Below, piece after piece: positions 14,989 to 26,266 of a stretch of 64,000 bases of DNA (its first letter is position 1; each line of letters starts with the position of its first letter). The DNA comes from Trichoderma breve (lineage: Eukaryota; Ascomycota; Sordariomycetes; Hypocreales; Hypocreaceae). Under the pieces are notes generated by a model. It was given only the letters and a program-made list of their open reading frames with translations, was not told the DNA's origin and searched no databases. The translations under genes and the position numbers were made by a program. Where the stretch lies: assembly GCF_028502605.1 (NCBI RefSeq), contig NC_079234.1, forward strand, positions 2,294,001 to 2,358,000, written 5' to 3'.

Positions 14989-16366
14989 CTATTGAACCTT
15001 TTTGTCCTGGTATTGATCGTCATCTATCCTCTTTAAATACGGGATGGATGTTAACAGCCTCGGCCAGACGAGTATATACTTGGTGTCTTGTCCATCTAGG
15101 CACTGCCGCAACCAGATGCCCCAGATGATGTAATAGTACGCTATAAGTCTGGTCAGCAAGCATGAACTCGTTAATGGCATCCAAATACAAATTCAGCGAA
15201 GAAATCAAGTAGTGGATATGATCAGAGGAGGAAAACAATGTCGTCTAAGGGAGCGCTTAAGCAGTCGATTTACCTCCTAACCCTGTCATCAGGTGCCACC
15301 AAGCGTGGCCCTCCAGCAGTACGGCCCAGGGAAGGCCAATCGCGTGTCTCCATTGTCGCACTTGGGAACAGAAAACATTGTCAAGGTTCCAGATTAGGAA
15401 GCCGCCAAGGAAAATACTGAGTCCTTTGCAGATTGTTAGCTCGTTACACATTGCAATCTGATCCAAATAATTAGTTTGACGAACCAGTAGCTACCATAGT
15501 CCACATTGTGTTGAGCACGTAGGACGCCTTTTCTGGATCGCGGGCACTCAATACAGGCCGCAACTGCGATTCCATTACCCACATGCTTCGGAAAACAATA
15601 GTTGCCGTAAGTGCTGCATAAGCGGTTTGGTGGAAGACAGGATCCTTGGTGATGTGATAATAAACCTGGGCTTCTCTTAGTATGCCACTTATATAGCAAG
15701 AGATTGCCGTGCGCTCAATTAAAAGTATCAACACAATATTCTTACCGTAATCGACCCAGCAAGCGAGAGTAGACTAATGCCTAGGAGAGCTGAGAATGTC
15801 CGTGAACGTGAATACGAGAAGCTTGCATGCATCATCAGGCATGTCGTGTATATCATGGATAGCTCATCGACCAATTGCATTGGATCTCAACATCTTGCCG
15901 TTAGCTTCCCACCAACCAGGTCGCCTGCAGCATCACCTTGAGCAGGGTACTTACATTTCAGCGTCGTGTGAAAGAGGATGGAGCCTAATCCGACGACCAT
16001 GTATCCGACATAAGAAATTAGGAATATTGAAGGGTGTTTCTGCTGTATGCAGTTTATAATCCCTCTTATGCCAAGCCACATGAAAATTGCATTTGTAACT
16101 GTCTGCTGCCGTGTCAACAAAAAAAGACAGGTGGGAAAGGTGATTTATTGCTCATACTTACATTGCAAAACTCAGCGCAATATGACGACAATGCATAGTC
16201 CTTTTTAATATTCAGCATTTTGCAAGATGGAACAAAAATTACAAACTGGCTCACTTACCTCCTCGCAGAAGTTGAGTGTTGATGTCTGCTCTCCCCAGAA
16301 TCCATTGCCGGGATTGGCGGTTGGATAAGGGATCCATATCGCCGTGCGAAATGCTGATAACGTCAT
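14989..16366 (-). CDS. Alkaline ceramidase (Ypc1/Ydc1/ACER family)
   Basis: This integral ER/Golgi hydrolase splits (phyto- or dihydro-)ceramide into a long-chain base and a fatty acid. Minus-strand exons are 16366-16259, 16200-16162, 16102-15955, 15885-15746, 15665-15485, 15423-15274 and 15140-14989, giving 918 nt and 305 residues. Family motifs are NFCEEDYALSSYCAEFCNT near the N-terminus, VGLGSILFHTTLKYPMQLVDELSM, HITKDPVFHQTAY and LEGHAWWHLMTGLGAYYYIIWG. These carry the zinc-site histidines and acidic residues, with about seven membrane segments. Intron 5 uses a GTTCGT donor, chosen because it restores MVATGLSIFLGGFLIWN and has a CTAAC branch site before the acceptor. The calcium-site DWCEENY of mammalian and yeast enzymes reads NFCEEDY here. 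Confidence 0.9.
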
Positions 16367-17043
16367 GTTGATGTTATTCAGAGGTGTTCTTTCTTACAAT
16401 ACAGAGTAAAAATAAAGAATATTCAAACTACAAATATGTTCGGAAGAGAAGGGAAAAGATATGAGAGAATCAAGAGCCATATAATAGATTCCGTACTACC
16501 CGCTGTCGATCCAGGTGGGGCGGTAGTACGAATAGTACGAGTACCTGCTAGTGCCGAACTTGGTAGTCGTTGCGCCCCGCTAAGTAAGGCGGCTGCCAAC
16601 ACTTCTTGTTGGGCTCCATCCAATGTTCACGGTACATGTACATTTGAATGACGGGATGTGCCGAGGACAGAGTCAAAAGAAGGGAGAGGTAATCATCTAG
16701 TTGTCAATATTACCATTACCGATTTTATCGTCAAGTCATCTGCAAATAACAAGTCTCAAGGCGTTGGGCCTTTGATTCTGCTTCAATCTCACCTCCAGGC
16801 TTGGGCAAATACCAAGCTGATACTAGGTACCCGGTACTTGTGACAGGTTGTTGTTGTTGTTTGTGACGCATGCGCTGGTTGACAGGGACAGGTACCCAAA
16901 CCACTATAGCCTTACCTTTGGCAGGGCATTCTATCCATCGCATTTGCAACGCCTTTTTGCACCCGTCGCTCTGCCCAATGACGTGAACTCCTTGTCGCGA
17001 TGCTTTAGCTATGGATTAATGCCATAGAGAGTCTTCAGTCTCG
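16367..17043. promoter_or_regulatory. Divergent upstream region ceramidase/sfi1
   Basis: No gene lies here. The region contains two GTAC-rich phrases (about 16524-16545 and 16823-16842, the latter TAGGTACCCGGTACTTG). It must hold the promoters of both flanking genes. The ATGs just before sfi1 (16979, 17000, 17011, 17020) are all followed at once by stop codons. Confidence 0.5.
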
Positions 17044-20000
17044 AGTAAGTCGCCGCATTTTGATGACCAATCTAAGCTCAAACTCACCTCTTTGCAGTGG
17101 CATCTGTGCAATCTTCATATGATAATGGCTCTGAGCCGGATAGTGTTCGCGTATCGCCCAGTCGCGTTCTTCCTGGCAAAGAGCCATATTACTCGAATCA
17201 AGGTACGGCAATACGATATTCTCTCATCCTCGCTCATGAATTGACAATTTAGACATCGCTGTACTCCATGCCGTCATCGCAGCGGCCCAGGAGAAGCTCG
17301 ACCATGCTGCAGGCCCAAAACCGCTACCCGCCGCGGCGCTGTTCAGCGCATATGACGAAGTTCTCCCTCAACATGGCGTCGATCCGGATTCTGATCACCA
17401 TCTCTCGGCTTTTGTATTCAGGATCAGTGGCGAGGAGGGTGGTGGAAGCCTGCTGGACAAGTTTCAATCAATCCTCAACCGCATAGGCATCGTACTCGAA
17501 TTCAGCGACGACTCCCTTACCTCTCCGCACGGCTATCCCGAGCATCCTCTGTCTCCAAATCCAATAGATACTGGTCACTGGTATCCCGACGACCTCCCCA
17601 TCAAAGAAGACGACGATTTTCCTCACATGAGACATCGGGCTTACAGCGCGACTTCCCTGGACAACGACTCTGCCCCCTCAAAAAATCGAGCCCAGGAACC
17701 GAAGAAAAATAAGCTTGAAAAAGATGATCTTCCCCATGTCCATGTGGAGGCAGAGGTATACCCTTCGGCCCGGATCTCGACAACCGCCACACGACACCCC
17801 GATCCATATCATTACTATCCGAGTCCGTTGTTCGATCACTTGCCTCTTGATTCCCGTGCTGTAGGCGCCGGCACTCCTGACGACGACGCAAAAGTACACC
17901 TATTGGCAAACTCGAAACGGAATAATCTAGCCCCGGGGTCAGATGAACTTCCTGGATCTATCAAAGATCAAGACCAAGATCACCAATCTAGTGATAGAGG
18001 AGAGAATGAAAAGAAATTTCAAACTACTGCAATACCAAACAAACGAAATACCTCCGCGAAGACGGTCGAAAGAAATCAAAATAACGGCAAAAATAACGGC
18101 ATAGATATGCCTGCATCTCCCGACTATATACCCAAAGATGCCCCCTTAGCATTACCTTTAATACAGGATGGCCCTCTACCGGCCTTTCATTCGCTAAATG
18201 AGACTACCTTGTCGAGACAACAACAAGAACAGCTGCTAACAAGAGCGACTCGAGCTCGCGAGATCTACTTGGCAAGCAAAGTGTTCAACCATTGGGCAGA
18301 CAGAACCGCAGGGCGACTTGAGCGGGAAGGCGTGGCCAGAAGACATATGATTCGTTTTCGCTGTTTCCAGGGCTGGAGCTGTGCGCCAAGTTTGCGATTC
18401 CCAGTTGTCGACCAGCTGAAAGCTCTCACAGCAGTTCAGAAACTACAACGTGCTGTGTCATATCAAGAAGAGCAACTCCGTCTTGCGGCATCAGCCATCT
18501 CTCAAAGCCATCGTGCCAGGATTGCTTCGCGTGTCTATGATCAATGGTGCTCACATCTGATATCACTCGCCTGCCGTCGGAAAATGAACAAGAAGTCAAA
18601 GCAAAATGCGATTTTGGCATGGAAATCAAGTACCTCCAGCAATGTCATCAAGAGCCAAGCCATCCGCAGATTCAATAAGCGTGAAGGCGTTATTACCACA
18701 CTCTCAAAATTACAAGACCACGCGGTGCTGAATAGTCGTCAATTTCACACAGCTAGACAGATAGGGTCGCTCCAGCTGCTGTTTGGGTACCTCACCGAAT
18801 GGAGAGATCAGCTACAGGTCAAATCGCGATCATCGGCATATTGCGTCAGGACCTCCATTGCAACGATTAGTCGAACCTTCCAAAATTGGAACCTATTGGT
18901 ACGAGTGCAAGCATATCGATGGAACGCAGATTTCATATCTGTAACACGAGCTCTTGAAAGCTGGCGAAGGCATTATATACAAGAAGAGTGGAGGCGAAAC
19001 GTGACTGCGAATCACCTAAAGTCATACCAGATATCAAATGCCCTACATATCCTACGACGGTCCAGCAACCTCGAAGCGCAGCGGTCGCATCTAAGTAGTC
19101 GAGCTAGGCTGTTCATTGTCACAACACAGGTATTGCCCATCGTGGACTCTGCTGTGGAAATGCGAAAAGCCCAGATGAAGGAGTTGATTAGGCGTTATTT
19201 GATGATGAGATATACAGAGGTCTCTTCCGCAAGGAAAAAGCGAAACTTCTATGAGGCTTTCGACCACTGGCGAGCCATGACAGCTCAGGCCATATCCGAC
19301 AATGACGTTGTTATCCTTTACAACTCAAAATACTATTATGGTCAGCTTGACCTCGCCCTAACAAAATGGAACAACCAAGCTGGAGAAGATTTGGAAGTTC
19401 AGTTGGCTACAAATCGACACTATGCGCAGGCCATGCTAACAACTTGGGCTGATGCTGCCAAAGAGCAAGAGCGGATGGATATGGAATCAGTTGACATCTG
19501 GGCCACCCGCAGGCAACGGCAGCACCTCAAAGCGTGGTCTATTTCCACACTGCAGCGAAGTGGGCAAGCTCATACAGCAACCAAAGCACTGCAAAGAAGG
19601 TACAGCGAAAAACGAAATCGCGCATTTCAGCATTGGAGACAGTCTTGCGCCGGTGCAGATGTCGGTCGCTCGGAGCAAGATCTATTAAAATTCACTCCTA
19701 AATCCGAGCTCCCTAGTGCCCGTCGCAGCGGCTGGCGGGCACTTTCTGCGCGCCGACATCTACTGATGGAAAGACAGAATAAACAGGACAGTGCGGCTAG
19801 GCCGATGGAAACACCAACACGCTGGACCGGCATGCCGTTGAACATGTCCTTCCCCATGTCGGCAAAACCATTAGCCTCGTGGCGAGAACTTGATGAAGAA
19901 TCGGCCACTTCTAGCGATACGGAGGAGGTGGGAATGTTGAAATCTCCAAGCAAACCTCCCTCAAATACAGGACGTATAACTTTGCCATCTACTACACCCC

Positions 20001-20365
20001 GGGGTCCGGTGCCACTACACTTGAATATTAAAGCTATGAGAGGAGAAACCTCACCTCAACGTTGGAGCAACGGCGAAACTAACTCGAGACCAAAGCCGGA
20101 TCTAACTCAAGACACACCTCGTGGACCACAATCAACCCCAAAGCCCAAGTTTGGCAGGTCTCTCGGTGACTTTGGTCGTTCTATACCAGCACCACCATCC
20201 AATCCGAACGTGCGATCAGCAATAAGTTACAAGCAGTTGAAGAGTGTATCGCTACATTCGGCCGAACAACGCTCAAAGGCAGGGCAGCTGTACGAGTCAT
20301 TCCCAGCAGACAAACAAAGCCCGTCTAAAAAGGAAGTTGACAAATCAAGCTTTCAAGTTTCATAA
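17044..20365 (+). CDS. sfi1: Spindle-pole-body half-bridge protein Sfi1
   Basis: Sfi1 is the long helical filament that binds a row of centrin (Cdc31) molecules in the spindle pole body half-bridge and drives its duplication. Exons are 17044 (one base), 17098-17202 and 17253-20365, giving 3219 nt and 1072 residues. The N-terminal domain has VLHAVIAAAQEKL and LLDKFQSILNRIGIVLEF. Residues about 380-830 hold roughly a dozen Sfi1 repeats, recognised by Trp in helices such as VFNHWADRT, VYDQWCSHL, YLTEWRDQL, ALESWRRHY, AFDHWRAMT and AFQHWRQSC. The C-terminal tail is Ser/Pro-rich with SP/TP sites expected for CDK control. No in-frame ATG exists upstream, and the reading frame is restored only if the start codon is A|TG split by the first intron. 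Confidence 0.85.
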
Positions 20366-21050
20366 CGACAAGTTACACTGACACCACGAAACGTTGTTGT
20401 CTACTTGGATTTCACCATGATAGACTTGGATGGATGGATAGATACCTATATAGTATTTGAAGGGTTTTACAACTGTTAAACTACTAATGAATTCGTTTAA
20501 TGAAATCATGAATCAACACTTGACCGAGATTAAAGCCAAGTCCTCATAATGTGAATCTTATAATACTTCATCTATTTGTAATGTGATAGAATGAAGTTGA
20601 ATGAAGTATGCTGATTTTTTTATTTTTTATCTTTTAAAAGTGATATTAAGAATAATACATTGTTTATAAAACTTGTATTTTATTTATTACTAAATACAGA
20701 AATTAGCTCCTGATATTTTTTCCCAATGGGTAGCTTCTATTTTCCTTATTAAGATGTGTATTATCTAATCCTGTGTTAGGTGGTACCACATGAAATCCTA
20801 GCTCGTGCAATATCTCTTCCACCTGCCTTAGTAACGACGCGTCCAGGTGCAAGACGCGATTAACATTTCGGTGCCCACACCAGCAAGTGTAAAAGCCTTT
20901 TTTGTTTGCTTGGGTATCCAACATCTCTCTATCGTCTATCCATTTTTGCTGTCAGTCTTCCGCCGTTTTGCAATATGCACTCATAAATAAGGGCCATTGA
21001 ATGAAAGAGGAAAGAAAAAGGGCAACAGCCGCTACCGAAAGAGCTACGTC
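20366..21050. other. Intergenic AT-rich region downstream of sfi1
   Basis: The stretch at about 20440-20700 is strongly A/T-rich with long T and A runs. At 20924-20703 on the minus strand there is a 73-codon open frame (starting MLDTQANKKGFYTCWCGHRN) that I could not assign. It may be chance or a decayed gene fragment. Confidence 0.5.
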
Positions 21051-23073
21051 ATGGAGCAGGTTCAACGTATTCGCAACATGTGGCAGTTTGCCAACTTATG
21101 CCAATGGATATACATCTTTGGTGACGCTGCCTCAATTGACAATTCGGTTGACGTTGAAGTAAGTGCTGGGTTCTTTTCCCTTTGCTCGCGGGTGCATCCT
21201 AACTGCTGCCATAGTGCATCGAGGCAGAGTGTCTCAAGCCGAACTCAACGATTCTCAACGATGTTGCGTTAGCCCTCCTCAAAATGGTGTCTTCACAACG
21301 TGGTCTCACGTAAGTGTTCTTTTCTTCATCTACAATATCTAGCCTTCCTCAATGCCTTGCAACGGCTAATGTTTAACGTCCGAATGAAGACATGCATCAT
21401 TCGACGACCAAGCTCGACGGCAGTACATCCTGAAATCACCAGACTCCAATCCATTCGGCAACGAAGACGAGCCAAAGGGCTTTGCTGACCTCGATATATT
21501 TACCAAGGTAAACTCAGCCTTGGACTCATTCTCACGATCATTGATATTGACCAAATCTGTAGATCAGAGTGATGCAACAGTTCACCCAATGGATCATGAT
21601 TCGGCCGGAACTCCTTCGGGAGAAAATGAAGGAACAAAAAGATACAGAGCAAACGACTTGGGTATGCATTGCTTCCTTTACAATATTTACATTGTCTAAT
21701 TCTCTTGGCAGCGAATCGAACCGTACGGCTGGGATAGCGAAGACCGTACCTACTACGTTCTTGACGACAACCGAGTATATCGGCTGTCAGAAGCCCCTCC
21801 GAGCCAAAAAGCTGCCAGCTCCAAGCCTACTCGCCAGCCTCGACGTTCGGGCAAACGACGACGAATATCCGAAGCGATCGACGATGATACTACTCTCGTC
21901 AGTAATGGGCCCGAGGCGGACTTGGAAGATAGCCATCTAGGGGGTATGGTTTGGGAGTGTGTTGCAGTGACTCTTGAAGAAGTCCAGGCCCTCGTTAACA
22001 GCATGGCTTCGTCACGAGACGAAAACGAAAAAATACTCCGAAGACAACTACGGGACCATCTGGTGCCAATTCTAGAAAAACAAGAAGAGGATCGAAACCG
22101 CCGGAAGTTGAAACGCGAGAAAGAGCTGCAAACGCTCGCCAAGTTGGCCAACGCTAAACGGTCAAGCCGAATTGCGATGAAGGCAGAGCAGCGACAACAA
22201 GAAGAACATGCAAAGATTGAGCAGGAGCAGCTCAGAGAAGCAGCCGCAATTCAGCAGCGTGAAGAGCAAAAACGAGAAAAGGTTCAAAGGGAGCTTGAAA
22301 TGAGACTCGTTTCCAGAGAGCAACGGTTAAAGAAAAGAGAGGAGCGTCGCCACGTCCGCGGCGAGAGCGGTACACCGGCTTCGGTAGATGAGGGCAGCGA
22401 AGCTGCGGCACCAGATGGAATGTCTCAACAACCTCAAACTCAGCTTGAAATTGGTGCGAACCCACTGAGTACCAAAGAAAAACAAGAAGAGGAAGAGGGG
22501 TGGGTGTTTGATTGCTCATGCGGCTTGTATGGGCAGGTTGACGATGGCAATCACAGCGTCGCCTGTGAACGCTGCAATGTATGGCAGCATAGCAAGTGTC
22601 TAGGCATCAGCGAGGCAGCTGCAGATCACCCAGACTTTCATTTCATTTGTGCTTCTTGTCGTCAAAAAGGCACGCATGACGTGGCACCGAAAAGCCTCTC
22701 GCCACCCAAGATTGAAGCCAAGCTTGGCGTTGAGCAAACTACTGAAACCTCTGCTGTCAACCTTGAGCCTGCTGCTGTCAAAATCGAGCCTCCTGTTATC
22801 AGCGTTGGGACTAATGCTGTCAACATCAAGCCCATTGTCGTTGATACTGAGCCTGCTGCTGCTGCTATTCACACTGAACCTGTTGCTGCTATTACTCCTA
22901 AGCCTGCTGCTCCTATTCACACTACACCTATTGCTACTATTACTCCTAAGCCTGTTGCTAATATTACTACTGAGCCTGCTGCTACTGCTCACAATGAGCA
23001 CGTCGATGCTATTCATCCTGAGCCTGCTTCTATTAACAGCGAGCATAGACCTATCGGCACTGGTTCAATCTAG
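21051..23073 (+). CDS. Rsf1/WHIM-like PHD-finger chromatin protein
   Basis: This is a probable nuclear chromatin-remodelling factor of the fungal Rsf1-like group. Exons are 21051-21158, 21215-21309, 21390-21507, 21563-21661 and 21712-23073, giving 1782 nt and about 593 residues. The N-terminal half carries WHIM/DDT-like blocks: FANLCQWIYIFGDA, IEAECLKPNS, LALLKMVSSQRGLT, FADLDIFTKIRVMQQFTQW and RIEPYGWDSEDRTYYVLDDN. A long charged coiled coil of Gln/Glu/Arg follows. Then comes a C4HC3 PHD finger (FDCSCGLYGQVDDGNHSVACE to FHFICASC). The last 120 residues are a low-complexity stretch of (T/A)(E/K)PxA units. The start is uncertain: ATG 21051 is in frame, but a lysine/arginine-rich frame from ATG 21001 lies one base out of phase. 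The 3' end may also be incomplete. Confidence 0.72.
22760..23030 (+). repeat. Degenerate Pro/Ala/Thr repeat in the PHD protein tail
   Basis: Short units encoding variants of TEPAA, TPKPA and HTEPV recur about ten times, with CCTGCTGCT/CCTGTTGCT as the DNA core. It is a low-complexity tail, probably disordered. Confidence 0.7.
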
Positions 23074-24603
23074 CATCGAACTGCTTTTGGAGATGCAGCG
23101 TAACGCTTGCAACTGCTGCCTAGCCCATCGACAATCCGTCTGTCCCCATCTTCTACAAACAACAAAGGACTTGACAAGACAACGCCACCCTTACTCAAGT
23201 CGAGCATCCCTAGATCAGCTGCTCATGTTGTTCACTAGTGTCAGCACCCAACCGAGGGTCCATTCCTTGGGAATCATCTCTGTTGAAGAGAGACATTCAT
23301 CATTCTCGCAACTTGACTCTCATCAGATATGCTTCTTTTCAGAGGTGTTTACACCGTCATCACTCTCACAAGCTTCAGGCTTACCAAGTCAACTCTTGTA
23401 AATACGATACGCTTTTTCAAGTACATAACTCAATGCTTAGGAAGATATTTTTAGAGACGCTAGTCTTCACATGCAACGCCTTCGGAGACATGATCATTCA
23501 AAGGATGCAATTGCCTTGGTTTACACAAGCCGCTTCGAGTTTCAGCCACTCTTGTTAGGTTACACAACACTGCACAAAGACAAAAGCTGAATTCGGACTT
23601 TGAAGACGCATCTTTGATTTCTTTGATCGGTCACGAGCAACTGGCATATCTCCACCTTGTCTATCCGATCTGCTCTGGTTCGTGCGCTCATTGCGCTGTA
23701 TGGGATGATTTCCTTGTGGTGTTTCTGCTCGAACCGCAACTACATGGAAAGAATATATCAATACCTTGATATGATACATCAAACTAATCTCTGATCACAT
23801 CTGGCACTTTCCCCGGAATATCTCCACGCTTAGCATCCATGTGGAGGTAAACTTGCTCGGAAACTCCCATGATGATGCACAATACCAGCTAAGGCGCACT
23901 GATCTAATTGCCCTCTAGATGATGAAGAGCAAGGGTCTTTGTTTCTTGTATGCCATGACTCATGTCGGAGGAGAGGATCATCCAATGGAATTGTCTCCTT
24001 CAAGGCGATGCCGTCAAGTTGATGATGCGTTCAAGCAGCCATAAGGGTGCACGGTCAACATCTATTATTGACGCGCATTCCAACAGTTGCGCCGCCTAAA
24101 GACGGCTCGATGCATAACAGATACTTGCCTAAGGCACCCTCTATTTACCTTTTTCGGCTCTTGGCTGCATGTCATAGCGTTGGCGAGATGGTGTTTTGGG
24201 GCATCTTCGACTGAGTTTGGACCCCGTGTTTACTGCGACGGTTCACAGGGTGGCCCATGAGGCAGGGGATAACCAATTCGACCAAGATTTCAGTACCGCA
24301 TGCGGCGAAAGCTCTGATGTTCGTTTGTTTGTGGCCTTTATATGGAAGTCATGTGTCAAGAACGAGGTTGTAAATTATAGAGTTAGATGTGGAAATGTGC
24401 TGCCTGTCAAAGGGTCCTGGTCTTGGGACAAAGATAACAACTCTTCTTTCCTATCAGTCCGATTTATGATTTATTTCATGCATCCCGTCTACTCTCACTA
24501 CACCGGATGATTGAACATTGTCTTATACTACAACGTGTTTTACTTGCAAATTCAAAACCCCCCAACACAGTTGTCTTCTTCAGAATCTTACACGCCGGGC
24601 GAC
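23074..24603. other. Intergenic region, 1.5 kb
   Basis: No gene could be supported. The first part (23110-23238) keeps a Ser/Pro-rich open frame that could be a lost terminal exon of the PHD gene. The rest is probably 3' untranslated sequence and the promoter of the HMG-box gene. Confidence 0.5.
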
Positions 24604-26266
24604 ATGACTGCCAACGCAACCATCACCCGCGACACTTTGCATTCATATTCGCCCGCTAGAGGTGTAGGCGTGATTGAACGCATCAAAGCCGAACATGAAG
24701 CCCAGCAGTTCCCGAGTCAATTGATTCCAGAATATGATCAGCGTATCCATCCTGCCCGCATCACGGGGTATGGCGATGGAAACAGGACAGAATATGTCCA
24801 AATTCCTGGCTACCCTGGTCACTGCTACCCAAGCCAGCTTCCTATTTCCGTACGCTGAACCACTATCTGCGATGACTCTGCCTGTTCCACGATGTTAACA
24901 ATTCCTAGCCCCCTCTTTCGCGAGAAGGGACAAGAGCAGACACAAAACACAATCTGGTGGTAAGAGACATCACCTACGGCGCTTCCAAGCTGCTGAACCT
25001 TCCCCTTTATGCTCGAAGAAGAGTAGCAGCTAAGAAGAATGACAGGCCCCGTCGCAGTATAAGTCGGAGGTGTCACCCTTGGACTATCCCCACGTGAGTG
25101 GTGGTGTTATGCCATCCGAGGGGCCAGACGATGATGCCCTTGAGGAAGAAATTAGCGAACCTCCAAGGAAAAAGCGAAAAACGCAAAAAAACAAAAAGCC
25201 AGCAAAGCTACCCGAACATTTGTCCCATTTCAAGTCAGCACTTTCTCGGATTGCAGCAGCTGGAGGCTATGGCCAAGCTTTGCTTGACGAGGCTGCAAGA
25301 CACGTCGCCCGCCCAACCCAGGTACGACTCAAGGAAGAGTTGAATCCTGATGGAAGACCCAAGCGCACTTTGAATTGTTTTTTTCTTTACCGCAAAATAT
25401 ATCACCCTCTTGCCCTTTTCCTTCTACATGGGAATGAGCAGGAGGCTCTTGCCCTTCTAAATGACCGGGAGGCCCTTGCCCGTCAAAAGAAGAACGAGCA
25501 GGAGGCTTCCACACTTTGTGGAATATCTTGGCATCGTGAGTCGGTGGAATTTCAGGAACATTTCAGGGTACTGGCCAAAAGAGATTCAGCCAACAACCTC
25601 AAAGCTTTCCCCGACTATAAATACGCACCCTCTAAAGGCGGTAAAAAGGACGACAAACCCGCCAAAGGCCGTGCTTCTACCAAAACAGGTCGGGTGACGC
25701 GCAGCAGGAAACCCGCATCCAAGACCAAGAAACTTCACCACCTCAGCGAAGAGATGCTCCAGCGGGCCATCGACGAGCAACAGCAGCATCTCCCAGCCGA
25801 AGCCGTGCACCATCAGCCTTACTGGACCACTGTCGCTGTTCAGACTTATTCCGCCCCATGTGATGGGGCGCATGTCGTTTATCCTGACCCTGATCAATAT
25901 CAGAGACACTACATAGCAACATATGGCGACGTCTATTCACAGAGCAGGATCTCACCCCCGGTTGTTGTTCATGCTCTATATGAGGACATAGAGAACCCTG
26001 ATGTGAACTATAATGAGGGTTTCATCGATCCAGCACTTCTTCTGGATCAGTCCGGCATGCACAACTCAACCAGCTGCTCAGTTGCGATTCAACAACGGTC
26101 GCAGCCGGCTCCCATCGAAAGATCACGCGCGGAGACAGGCATATCCAGCTGGGATGGTGATGCATCTGCACCGTATCTCAGTGGGGGTTGGGAGGTCGTG
26201 CAACTGGATGGACGTGAGTCCAGTTTCTTTGGGGATGCTTTGATGGCCCAGGCCCAGGAGGTGTAG
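24604..26266 (+). CDS. HMG-box protein with an interrupted HMG box
   Basis: This is a probable sequence-specific DNA-binding protein of the fungal MATA-HMG/SOX-like class. I propose exons 24604-24849 and 25046-26266 (488 residues). The donor GTACGC and acceptor GACAG are inferred, and a shorter internal exon near 24905-24960 is possible. A basic nuclear-localisation stretch (PPRKKRKTQKNKK) precedes the box. The box starts RPKRTLNCFFLYRK and resumes with NEQEASTLCGISWHRESVEFQEHFRVLA, ending in AFPDYKYAPSKG, the conserved end of fungal HMG boxes. Between helix 1 and helix 2 there is an insertion of about 20 residues containing a second NEQEA. The C-terminal half is Gln/His/Tyr-rich without a recognised domain. 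It is not accompanied by other mating-type genes, so it is not the MAT locus. Confidence 0.7.

Noticed and set aside
20703..20924. 73-codon minus-strand frame with CWCGHRN
   Set aside because: Short, beside an AT-rich block and without a recognised family; at most a decayed fragment, so not annotated as a gene.
22649..23401. Plus-strand frame with long Leu runs over the PHD protein tail
   Set aside because: It is the shifted reading of the GCTGCT/CCTGTT repeat in the real frame; poly-Leu arises from the repeat, not from a membrane protein.
24196..24510. 104-codon plus-strand frame before the HMG-box gene
   Set aside because: No motif, no ATG at its start, and likely part of the promoter region.
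24604..26266. HMG-box gene as the mating-type locus
   Set aside because: None of the usual neighbours (APN2, SLA2, alpha-box genes) is present; Sla1 nearby is a different protein from Sla2, and the HMG box is not of the MAT1-2-1 form.
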